64,000 nt of DNA. Origin: Tridacna crocea (Eukaryota; Mollusca; Bivalvia; Cardiida; Cardiidae). Below are positions 42,476-51,911 of the stretch, piece after piece. The notes below the pieces were generated by a model. The model was not told where the DNA came from. It saw only the letters and a program-made list of their open reading frames with translations, and did no database searches. The stretch lies in NCBI GenBank assembly GCA_943736015.1, contig OX031070.1:20171673-20235672 (forward strand), in the 5' to 3' direction. Position 1 is the stretch's first letter, and every line of letters begins with the position of its first letter. Both the position numbers and the translations under genes were made by a program.

Positions 42476-42863
42476 CTAACCCATTGCCAAACAGTCTTCT
42501 GTTTAAAGACACTGACAACAAAATCTTTGGACATACCGTAATTTATGTATTAAAGGAGAACATGCTGGTGACCAGCAATTTCTTCTTTCCCTGAACGTTT
42601 TCTATTAACCCTTTTCCAAACCCCAAATTTTGGACTCTTCCAAACCAAAAGCATTTGCAGACAAACATTTTAGATTTTAAGAAAACGGCAGAAAGTTCTC
42701 AAAAAGGGTAGAAAACAATGTGGGATTCCTACAGACACGTAAAAACCAGGGCTTGTTTGGGAAAGGGTTAATACATTCCATTACTTTAGCTCAATTATTT
42801 TGCTGTCTGAAAATGCTTTCAATTTGGAAAAGTCTAGAATTATTTTGAATGGTAAAGAGTCAA
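42476..42863 (+). mobile_element. TTAA MITE, subfamily A (outer), split by a subfamily B copy
   Basis: CTAACCCATTGCCAAACAGTC through ACGTTTTCTA to 42604, resuming at 42772 with TACATTCCATTAC, GTCTGAAAATGCTTTCAATT and ending GGTAAAGAGTCAA. Confidence 0.8.
42605..42771 (-). mobile_element. TTAA MITE, subfamily B, hairpin deleted, nested
   Basis: TTAACCCTTTTCCAAACCCC to GGGAAAGGGTTAA. Both hairpin arms are gone: ACAATGTGGG joins CCTACAGACACG. Confidence 0.85.
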
Positions 42864-43154
42864 ATATGAAATTGCCAGCCATTCTATTAAGACAGACATC
42901 ATGACAAACTGTCAAGACATTGCAAGATGCCTATAAAAAAGAGTTATGGTCTATTGAAAAAAAAAAGACACTTTTTATACTGAATAAATTTTACTAACAT
43001 ATTTTCATAACAATATAACACTTAATTCAGCAAATACAAGTTCATAATATTACATGTGAATGCATAAATTATTTGCTCAGTATGCCTACTGAACTCAAAA
43101 ACTGGTCAAAGAATGAAATTGTTCAGAAGCACATACTAATAATACTCTGTGAAT

Positions 43155-43360
43155 TTAACCCTGTACCAAACAATCCCTAGTTTCTTAGACCCAGAGTAAG
43201 AAGCCTACTGAAACATTGTGGGTAAAGGAGAAGATGCTGATAACCAGCATTTTCTCCTTCTGCCACAATGTTTTCAACTCTTCTAAAATCAAGTTTCAAT
43301 TTCTGTCATCTGAAAATGCTTACATTTTGCACAAGTAAAAGATTTTGTGAAATGAGATGA
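43155..43360 (+). mobile_element. TTAA MITE, subfamily A, diverged
   Basis: TTAACCCTGTACCAAACAATC; the hairpin is GGAGAAGATGCTGATAACC. The right end is worn. Confidence 0.75.
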
Positions 43361-43677
43361 ACAATGATCAAAATTATTTTATTTCATGCTTTCCAGTAGG
43401 ATATTGAGAAATAGCAGTGGAAATATTTTTCGATTTTACACTGGTACAACCAGTGAAAATACCAATTTTCATGTTCTTGTTGCCTAGGTTAATTGCGCAT
43501 GCCTCAAAACCAGATGGCAAATATGACGTCATTTACCTTACATTTCTCACACTTGACATAATATTGTAATGTGTTGCTATGCAGGAGGGGCATGCCACAG
43601 TGAAGAACGGAAAAGAGCTGTACTGAATCTTGATAAAGCTCCTCCTAGAAAGATTTAAAAGCATGAAATAAATAGAA

Positions 43678-43831
43678 TATTTGTTTTTTTCGGTGAAAGA
43701 TTGAAATTTATTTCATCTTGTGAACACCATCAGTAGTATTTTCACTTGTGGCTGCGCCGCTTGGGAAAATATTACAGATGGTGTCCACTCAATGAAATAA
43801 ATTTTGATCTTTCACCGAAAAAAACAAATAT
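43678..43831. mobile_element. Foldback element, 69-bp arms
   Basis: ATATTTGTTTTTTTCGGTGA at 43678 is exactly mirrored by its complement ending at 43831. The arms stay paired over 68-69 bp, with mismatches near AGATTGAAATTT/AGATCAAAATTT, around a loop of about 17 nt rich in GC (GGCTGCGCCGC). Confidence 0.85.
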
Positions 43832-44172
43832 CCTCTATATCATATCTGAGCACTGTTAACCTAGAACTAGGTAGACTTGTCCTATACTAGCTTTATGCAA
43901 ACCAACGTAAGTAAAACCAAAGTCTACCCAGACCTGGGTTAGGCCCTGTTCCACTCTTAGGTAAAACTAAGGGATTTTACCTGTAAATAGTTCAATAAAT
44001 ACAAGAATACATTCATTCAGTGGAAAAAGGCAGACAGTTTTGATTGGAACCCTCTGACCCTCTTTTAGCCAGATTTTAGCAAACACTGACAAAAAAGATC
44101 AAGTATCAGACTGTCTGTTCACTGTAAACTGTCTGCAAATGCAGATGAAGTTTATCTCAGCAGATGATTGGT

Positions 44173-44411
44173 TCAACTCTTTACCAAATGACAAAATTAT
44201 AGACTGGTACAAATTGAAAGCATTTGCAGGTGAAAAAAAAAAAAAAATGTGACTGAAGAATTGAAATTTGTGTTAGGAAGGGCAGAAAATATTGTGGAAA
44301 AGGAGAAAATGCTGGTTACCAGCAATTTCTCCTTTTCCCACAATCTTTTCAAAGGTTTCGTGTTCAGGGTCGTAAAAAGTCAGGATTGTGTGGTAAACCG
44401 TAAAGGGTTAA
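44173..44411 (-). mobile_element. TTAA MITE, subfamily A
   Basis: TCAACTCTTTACCAAATGAC to ACCGTAAAGGGTTAA. Confidence 0.85.
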
Positions 44412-44655
44412 AAAAAATCTATTGCTGTTCATGCTTTGTCAGACTCAAAAACATTTAAAATATTACACTCAATACAAACATCTAAAGGGAGGAAATACTG
44501 GTTTCTTAATATCATCATTGGACATATTGTGGGAAGAGGGGCAACATTTGTTCACAAATTATTACTTTTTTCCAACAATATTTTTTGAAGTTGTCAACTG
44601 AAGAATGTAAAAAAGGTTTGCATGGTAAATAGTAGAAATGCATCACTACTGAGTA

Positions 44656-45003
44656 TTACAACCTTGCATCCAATTTTGGCGCTAGTTTTTTGAATGACTC
44701 TCTTGTTCTGTAGGTTATTGCATGCCCTTCATCAAAGTAGGGATTCAGTTCCTCTCTTACCCGTCCCATCCAGGATGCAACTTTGGGATTAGACATGTAG
44801 ATGTTTTCTTCAAAGATGGGATATAGCTGCATCAATTCACAAGCAGCCATAAGATCAGCCACTGATATTTTATCACCACCAATAAATTGTTTATCCCTAA
44901 GAAAATATTCATCAATGTGTTTGATAACTTGAGGTAGATCATCCTTGAATCTGTCCACTTTCTTCCAGTCTATTGTGGTTTGTTTAGCTATAGGTATAAC
45001 CAG
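44656..45003 (-). CDS. GSTT last coding exon
   Basis: It encodes LVIPIAKQTTIDWKKVDRF through APKLDARL and a TAA stop at 44658-44656. Acceptor is TTGATAG. It is the C-terminal helical domain, including KISVADLMAACEL. Confidence 0.9.
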   Translation of the reverse strand: MVIPIAKQTTIDWKKVDRFKDDLPQVIKHIDEYFLRDKQFIGGDKISVADLMAACELMQLYPIFEENIYMSNPKVASWMGRVREELNPYFDEGHAITYRTRESFKKLAPKLDARL

Positions 45004-48000
45004 CTATCAAATATACAATAGAAAGTTTAACTCTTTACCAAACGACAAAATTTTAGAATTGTCCAAATTGAAAGCATTTGCAGAGGACAAAATAAATGTG
45101 ACTCAAAAATTGAAATTTGTTTCCAGCAGGATAGAAAACATTGTGGAAAAAGGAGAGGATGCTGGTTACCAGCATTGTCTCCTTTTCCCACAATGTTTTC
45201 AAAAGCTTCTTTCTCAGGGTCGTCAAAAGTAGGGATTGTGCGGTAATGGGTTAATTCATTACCAACCGACAAAATTTTAGCCTTGTCCAAATTGAAAGCA
45301 TGTGCAGATGACAAAATAAAAGTGACTAAAATTTTTAAATTTGTTTTGTGAAGTATAGAAAACATTGTGGAAAAAACGAGAAAATGCTGGTTACCAGCAT
45401 TTTCTCCTTTTCCCACAATGTTTTGTAAAGGCTTCTATCTCCAGGGCGTCAAAAGTAGGGATTGTGTGGTAATGGGTTAAATCTTTATCAGACAACAAAA
45501 TCTAAAATTTCCCAACTGAAAGCATTTGTAGACGATAAAGTTAATGTGAAAAAGATGAATTTTGCTTTGAAAAGGTAGAAGACATAGTAGGAAAAAGATA
45601 AAATGTTGGTAACCAGCATTTTCTCCTTTTCATGCAATGTCTTTAGAAGCCTGCTTTTCTTGTTTTATTAAAACACGAGATTGTGTGTTACACGACAAAA
45701 GAGAGGAAAACCTGGATATAGTCTGAAACTGAAACTTTGCATTTGACCTGAGTTGGGGAAAGAGAGAGAGGGGGGAGAGAAAGAGAGAAATAGTGAGAAA
45801 TGAAAATTGTAAGACAGAGAGACAGGTGAAGTATAGTGTAGCAAGTGGATTCTTGACAGACTAAAATAAGATCCTACTTTTACCTCAATTTTAGTACTAG
45901 CATGACAGTGTGCTAGAACTTTTTTCTTCATCACCAAAAGTATACATGAGAAGGAAAAGAAGTATTAGTGGTTTTGATATGAAGTTAAGCAAAAATCAGC
46001 TTTTTTATCTTAAATGGAATAAATATTTCAGTAACTGTCAGAAGACTGAACGATATTTAGAGCTAACTACAGGAATTGTCAAGATAACATACGGACACTG
46101 TCCTACTGGTCTGTCAAATGTGTGAATTTGCTACTCATTTTTCCACCAATCATCAATCAACAATGAGCTAATTAATCAAACTTTCCAAGGTTAACCTGAG
46201 ATGCAACAATCTACGATGAGATTCAAGGAAAATTATGATAAAAGGTTTATCTCTGTATCCAAAAAAACCCAAAACTTTTCCAAAACAACAATGAAAAAAA
46301 ATTCCAATAAAAGTTATATTTGGCTTATAGGATATCTTTCTTTGTAAGTATGGCCAAAATTGTGTGGAAAAAGAAGAACAGCATTTCATTTTCTTTTTCT
46401 TTACTCCAAGCTGCTTCCTGAAATTTGTTAAAATACAGGCCTATTTGGTTATATGTTAAAGAAAACAAATACCTTATGCTGAAAGACCATTGCTGCCTTC
46501 ATTCTTGTATTCAAATGTTGCCAGTGTAAATACTCTTCCACTCTAGCCTGAGCAACAAGGTCAGATTTAGGATACCAATGTTCCGGCAGGTTGAACTTTG
46601 ACACAAGGTACCGCATTATCACAATACTGTGAGGAAAAAGAGACAAAAGTTTTTAAAAGTGCAAATGTTTCAAGCAGAAGACTGTGATGAAAATGGCAAA
46701 GTATGTTAACCTTTAACCAAACTAAAATTAATTCTGAGTGGTGACAGATGTAGGCTGTATAAAGGAGAAATAACTGTTTGTCAAGTAGAAAAAATGTTTT
46801 TAATATGTACCAAAAAATCTAAAAAAGATCATTACTTTTTCTTTCACTTAAATCGAGGGGCATCTCCCATTGCCCCATTTTTTTCCCACAAGTCTGCTTA
46901 TCAGTATTTTAATAGAAGGTTTCAACATTAACAGCAGGGCCTAATCAGTTAACCCTTTACCCATAAGACATTTATGGTATCTTTAATTGACCCTAAATAA
47001 AAGCTATGTACCTAGTTTGGAAGCCATAGGCTGAATGCTTTCAAACGAGACAAGGTTACAGATTTCTCAGTTTTCAGATCTGTAGCTGAAAGAACCTGAG
47101 TTTTCAGTGGAATCAAATTCTTTGAAGAAATTCTGGAGAGGATTACGGCAGGATCATTTCTGCGAAGTTTGGTCAGAGTTAGTGGTCATGTCAGGAAAGA
47201 AGATGTGTGAAAACAAAATTCACTGCCACATGACAGACTCGGGACCATGACACAAAACTTCCTGACTTTCAGCCAGTGGACATAAAAATGAAAAGATCTC
47301 AAAAAGTCCATGCAACAGACTTAGAATTGAACCTGTCTTTTTAACTCAACAGCATACAATACCTTTCTGTTAAAATAAATCCATTATCGTCCAGCACAGG
47401 TACTTTCTGCCATGGGTTCATTTTTGTAAACTCCTCTTTGAAATGTTCACCTAAATGAAGTTGCAAAAAATTAAGATAATCTCTCAAAGAGTAAATGACA
47501 GACAAATAATTTGTTCTCTGAATCTACCTGTGATTTGAAACAATTAAAACTGTGATTGGTATACAAAGGGTTAAATGTAAAGGATAAAAGGCATATATAA
47601 ATATATACATGTATACAGTTAAAATTTGATCTAATTCTCTTGTTGCTGTCTTCACCTCCTGATATGTGATAGTGTCTGAAACAAACAGGAATTATGTATA
47701 CCGGTAGTGGTAAACCAATAGCTGGTTCTGGTAACAAGGTAACTATTTGCACTGAGGTGTGTGTTCAGAGATTTCAGAGATTGAGATAACAGAATTGCTG
47801 ACTAGTTTAACTTTAAAGACCGAGTTTTATTCACAAGAAAAAAAATGCTAGCTTATTCATTGGGTTTGAAAAACTGCATTAGCATTATATAAATGCCTTC
47901 TAATTAAACTCTTTAGTTTAACAAGCATGTATGCTATTGAAATGAATACATCTGTTTTGCTTGATGTTTATCTATTTTCACCATTGTTCGCCTCAAATGC

Positions 48001-49678
48001 AATATATCCTAAGAAGAATATTAGCTATAATACAGGAGAAAGTGCAAGGTATCGGAGAAAGCCAATCATAAGTCACCCCTGGTTCTTTTACTAGTCTCAG
48101 TAATGAGACGCCCCAGTGATCTTTTTCATATTTGGATATTTACTGTACACCGTACCGTCTCCAGTCCATCGGAAATTTTCTGGTAGCAAATATAGAGCGT
48201 TATACCTACTTTCAGTTTTTTCAGTTTTATCTGCATTGCAGTGAAATGCAAATAAATTTTTGTACTAATCATGACAAAAAACAAATTGTTAAACCATTCA
48301 TTACATAAAAAGCTTGTAGAAGTAGTTTACAACATGTTTATCTCGGAAAAATCACGGACGAAATTTTTAATGTTTTCGGGAACGTAAACAGCTCGGGTCA
48401 CTGATGAAATGCACAGTATCTTCTAACGATCAGCGTTTGAATTGAAAATATTTGTATTTCAAATGAAAGAATATTGAATACGCAAGCCACAGGTATGTTT
48501 AAATCTTAGTTTTGTACTATATTTAGGAAATTATAAGAGTTCGAACTTGCGCACAAAATCTGTGCGGAACTTTCAACTGATTTTGTCCGGACTGTCTGTA
48601 CCCAGAGGCGACCAGTTGAAAAGTAACATCGCCTTTGGGAACAGTTATCTGTACTAGTTCTTTTACATGCTCAGTATACAGCACAGTCAGGAGGGATCTA
48701 GGTTTACATCGCATTCAAAAGAAATTTCAGGTTGCCAGCTCCATTCAAAAGTCCTATACTCTACCACTTGAGCTAAAACAATTGTCATTCAATCTCCCCT
48801 ATAAAAGTACTGATGATACATGCTCCTTTTGCTTCATCTGCAGATTCCTCTTTCACCTTATCTACACAATAATTCCTTGATAACTCATTGGCCTGTTGCC
48901 TACTAGACTAGTCTATACAATATACATATTTTTTTTCTACTGGGAAACAAGTTCTGAAAACTTGTAATAATATCTCTGGGTTCTGCTTCCTTGGAACTTA
49001 AAATACTAGTCTCTCTTGATTCTGCTTCCTGGGAACCACATTAATACTGTCGTCGAATGTATGGACCTATGAAATTTCTTAAGGCTGACACCAGCTCCTG
49101 GGTCTCAAACTTGGGATCGTTTGTTTACGAGGCCAATGCTATACGTCTTTACTAATTACACCACACTAGCCTTGAATAACCTTCTGCTATAACTGTGTAT
49201 AGCAAAATTAACTTTGCACATGGTTGCTTTGTGTAATTTGGATAGCATGGTTAACTTTGCACATGGTTGCTTTGTTGTGTAAGTTTGTTTCTCATCCAAG
49301 CAAAAGATGTCCAAAATGTGCACAATCCCTGCATGCATTCTCTGGCGCAGATATATGCTCAACTTCTTTTTGATTCTGCAGACCCTTTCTGCTGTTGCAT
49401 TTCGACTTAATCTGATGGCAAGGCCGCCTGCTTTGATGGATATAAAACACTTGGTAAATTCTGAAAGTGCAAAGACAAACGTGCTAAATTTTAACCTGGA
49501 GTAAAGTAACAGTTTTCGTTGAAAGATGAGGCTGTCATTCAACAAACATGAGTCAGATTGACTTACCTTTTCTTAAAGCAACTGGTTTCGCTTCAAAATT
49601 TATTTTGTTTGCTTTTAGAAAAATGTATACAGCTCTGGACGGTTGCGACATCAAATCGAAATAATATTTCAACGCCAT
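44656..49678 (-). CDS. Theta-class glutathione S-transferase, complete four-exon coding region
   Basis: Cytosolic GSTs conjugate glutathione to electrophiles. Coding exons in transcript order: 49678-49567, 47450-47363, 46626-46473, 45003-44656. Introns are GT-AG and phases join to 702 nt, 233 residues; human GSTT1 is 240. The N-terminus MALKYYFDLMSQPSRAVYIF matches the theta motif, with the catalytic Ser expected at position 11. The glutathione-site segment KVPVLDDNGFILTES (exon 2) carries the cis-Pro and the Glu-Ser pair of the thioredoxin fold. The helical domain follows, with EEYLHWQHLNTR and the ISVADLMAACELMQL helix. An upstream in-frame ATG at 49735 would add 19 unrelated residues, so I chose the ATG at 49678. 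GSTT1 versus GSTT2-like orthology cannot be settled here. It is divergent from the myosin gene. Confidence 0.92.
45027..45254 (-). mobile_element. TTAA MITE, subfamily A, tandem copy 1 of 3
   Basis: TTAACTCTTTACCAAACGAC to GGTAATGGGTTAA. The copy starts 24 bp upstream of the GSTT exon 4 acceptor. Confidence 0.9.
45251..45480 (-). mobile_element. TTAA MITE, subfamily A, tandem copy 2 of 3
   Basis: TTAATTCATTACCAACCGAC to GGTAATGGGTTAA, sharing TTAA on both sides. Confidence 0.9.
45477..45690 (-). mobile_element. TTAA MITE, subfamily A, tandem copy 3 of 3, diverged
   Basis: TTAAATCTTTATCAGACAAC to GAGATTGTGTGTTACAC. Confidence 0.7.
45757..45800. repeat. Purine-rich GA simple repeat
   Basis: GGGGAAAGAGAGAGAGGGGG and following AGAGA units form an almost pure purine tract. 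Confidence 0.75.
46473..46626 (-). CDS. GSTT coding exon 3
   Basis: It encodes SIVIMRYLVSKFNLPEHWYP through MVFQHK. Acceptor CCTCACAG, donor AAG|GTATTT, 154 nt. Confidence 0.93.
46949..47012 (-). mobile_element. Subfamily D MITE end fragment
   Basis: TTAACCCTTTACCCATAAGA and TCTTTAATTGACCCTAAATA match the right end of subfamily D; the rest is missing. Confidence 0.6.
47363..47450 (-). CDS. GSTT coding exon 2
   Basis: It encodes GEHFKEEFTKMNPWQKVPVL through ILTE. Acceptor ATTTAG, donor AG|GTATTG, 88 nt. Confidence 0.92.
48590..48780 (-). repeat. tRNA-derived SINE, family 1
   Basis: On the minus strand the A box is TAGCTCAAGTGGTAGAGT, and the body reads GTGCTGTATACTGAGCATGT then TCGCCTCTGGG, as at 40491-40772. 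The B box is decayed. Confidence 0.7.
48945..49172 (-). repeat. tRNA-derived SINE, family 2
   Basis: On the minus strand GGCCTCGTAAACAAACGATC, GGAGCTGGTGTCA, GGAAGCAGAATCAAGAGAGA and CAGAACTTGTTTC match 61823-62010 in order. The GGAAGCAGAA block is present twice here. Confidence 0.7.
49195..49282. repeat. Short tandem duplication, about 50 bp
   Basis: TTAACTTTGCACATGGTTGC occurs twice, at about 49208 and 49251. Confidence 0.7.
49567..49678 (-). CDS. GSTT coding exon 1
   Basis: Residues 1-37 with the SQPSRAVYIF active-site segment. Donor G|GTAAGT. Confidence 0.92.
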
Positions 49679-49739
49679 TTTGGTTGTTGTTCTTTTCTGT
49701 TGACCAATGACAATCGTTGTTTCATTTTGGATCAATTTG

Positions 49740-51254
49740 GTCTTTCAGACGCTTTGTTTACCTCTCAATACACTAATATAAATGAGCGTTTGACGATCAA
49801 GCGCGATATTTAAAGTTAAACACGAAAAGGTCTGCTTTTTCAAACTATTTTTTTTTCTCTTGTCACTCTTTTATGAAAAACAATCTGATGCAAAGAGATG
49901 AATTAAATAAAGGGCAGAGTGTTTCGGTTGTCTCTTAGTCTTACAAATGACTGAAATTTTGAAAACGCCAAGTAGCAGACGATTTATTTTAAACATTGTG
50001 GCAACAACCATGAATAGAAGAAAATGCAAAATTTTAGCTTGTGGTATCATATTGTACAGGATTCCCGCAGGGATTTGCATTTCAAGCCATTTGCGATAGA
50101 ATTTTTGAGTGTGGCGCAAGAAAATGTCAATTGCCGAAATGACTGGCGCAGATATTCTGTTATTATCGCTAGGATGCTGAACATTTTGATACTGGTCCCC
50201 TTAACCACAATGTGTGGGTGCATGACGGCCAATTATATCAATAATGCTGAAAAAAATAATTGGCAGAAATAAACTATGACAAATCGATGTCATTTACACC
50301 TGGCTATCCAATGATACAGCACATACACTTCCAATATAGCATATTAAACTCCCGACATAATGGCCTATCTCTTACACCCTAAGATCTGCTACTTCCTAAT
50401 CACAAAACTTGTCTGTTAACTTGGGAACAATTGTGAGACTGAAAGTATTGAAGACCAGTGTCCCATATAATTCATGAGTGCTACTTAAGATCAATAGGAA
50501 TATTAAGCACAAGTAAAATTGACGCTTCAGTCATAGTCTATACATACATGTATCAGGGTCTTCTGTACTTTAGCAGACCATAGATACTTATGAATAAGTA
50601 CTTTATTACTACCCTACTTTGGATCTACCACTCTGACAACCCTGCTTATAAAAATATTATTTCAGGTTAAAAGTATATCAAATTGAATTGATAGCAATTA
50701 ATGTGCAGATGTAATTAACAAAATGGCCAAAGTGTGTCCACTAAAGTTCATTCTCCCTAAAAGTAGAAATGAAAAGAAAATTTGATGGCAGACGTACAGT
50801 ACTAATTTTCCATGCAACATGATTGTCGAATTCGGCACACATATTGAAGGTATTTGCAGACCCATGTACAGATATCTGTCCCAAAGAGCAATTCTAGCCT
50901 CTGACTAGTTGCCTCCTAGAACAGAGAGGATCAATTAAAAGCAGTATAAATTTCTGCACAGATATTGTATACTTGTAAACACTTATGGTTTCACAAACTG
51001 AATACAAATGTACCTTTAGTAGAGTTCGAACAAACTTTCCTCTCGCATTTTCCATAATCTTTAATTTTAGTTACAGTTATTTTTTAATTGAAATGCTTAC
51101 TACATGAAATAAACCAGTTTAATTTATCTGTTACTCAAGATGATTACACTCCCCATTGTAGACAAAAAATGGCTACAACAATGAATTTTGTTATTTTTTT
51201 GTACAGATTTACATGTTCTAAACAACTTTTTTATGAGCTTTAGGAAATGAAACG
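49740..51254. other. Divergent intergenic region between GSTT and MYO19
   Basis: It should hold both promoters, but I found no convincing core elements. It is nearly free of MITEs, unlike most of the window. Some CpG occurs near 49750-49815 and 50105-50175. Confidence 0.45.
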
Positions 51255-51477
51255 TTTAACTGTTATCAGATGACGACTTTTTTAGACTGGCCAACTTGAA
51301 AGTATCTACAGACAACAAATCAAGTGTTATAAATAAATGAATTTGCTCTCTGAAGGGTGAATAAAAGCATTGTAGGTAAAGCATAAAATGCTTGTTATAC
51401 TTAATTTTATTTTCAAGCAATGTTTTCAAAATGCTGTTTCCTTTTGGTTGTTAAAACTCTGGATTATGTGGCAAAGA
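51255..51477 (-). mobile_element. Decayed subfamily A MITE upstream of MYO19
   Basis: TTAACTGTTATCAGATGACG start, AGACTGGCCAACTTGAAAG, and a GGATTATGTGGCAAAG right end. The hairpin is barely paired. Confidence 0.6.
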
Positions 51478-51791
51478 AATTTATCTTTGATCATGTGAGT
51501 AACTAAGAATCATTTTTATCAAATTTACTGTGCACTCCGCTGTCTCCAGTCCATTGCAAGTTTTACGGTTGCAAAATGCAGCATTGTAGTGAATTTTTGT
51601 TTTATCAATTGATATTGAAGAGAAATAATACTCTATTTCACACAAAGATGTTGGGAATTTCAAGATCCTGCTCATCAAAGGATTAAAACAAAAAAGATTT
51701 ATATATTGATAAAACAGTATTACATATTTTATAAGTTCTCATCACATTTCTATTCCTTATTCCAGATCTTATAGTAGATTAAAATGCAAAA

Positions 51792-51911
51792 ATGGATCCT
51801 ACACCTGGAATGTTGGTTTATGCTCTGGACAATAAGGCAGCATGGCTTAAAGCTAGTATCAAAGAGGTACTCGATGAAAGGAGATGTATTGTAACCTTTC
51901 AACAGTCTCAG
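51792..51911 (+). CDS. MYO19: MYO19 coding exon 1
   Basis: It encodes 40 residues, [20 protein letters not shown] through QQSQ. Donor CAG|GTATCT. A second ATG at 51784 is out of frame. The start is inferred from lack of upstream coding similarity. Confidence 0.7.

Noticed and set aside
49679-49735. Upstream in-frame ATG of the GST gene
   Set aside because: It would add 19 residues with no counterpart in theta GSTs. The inner ATG places the catalytic Ser at position 11 as expected.
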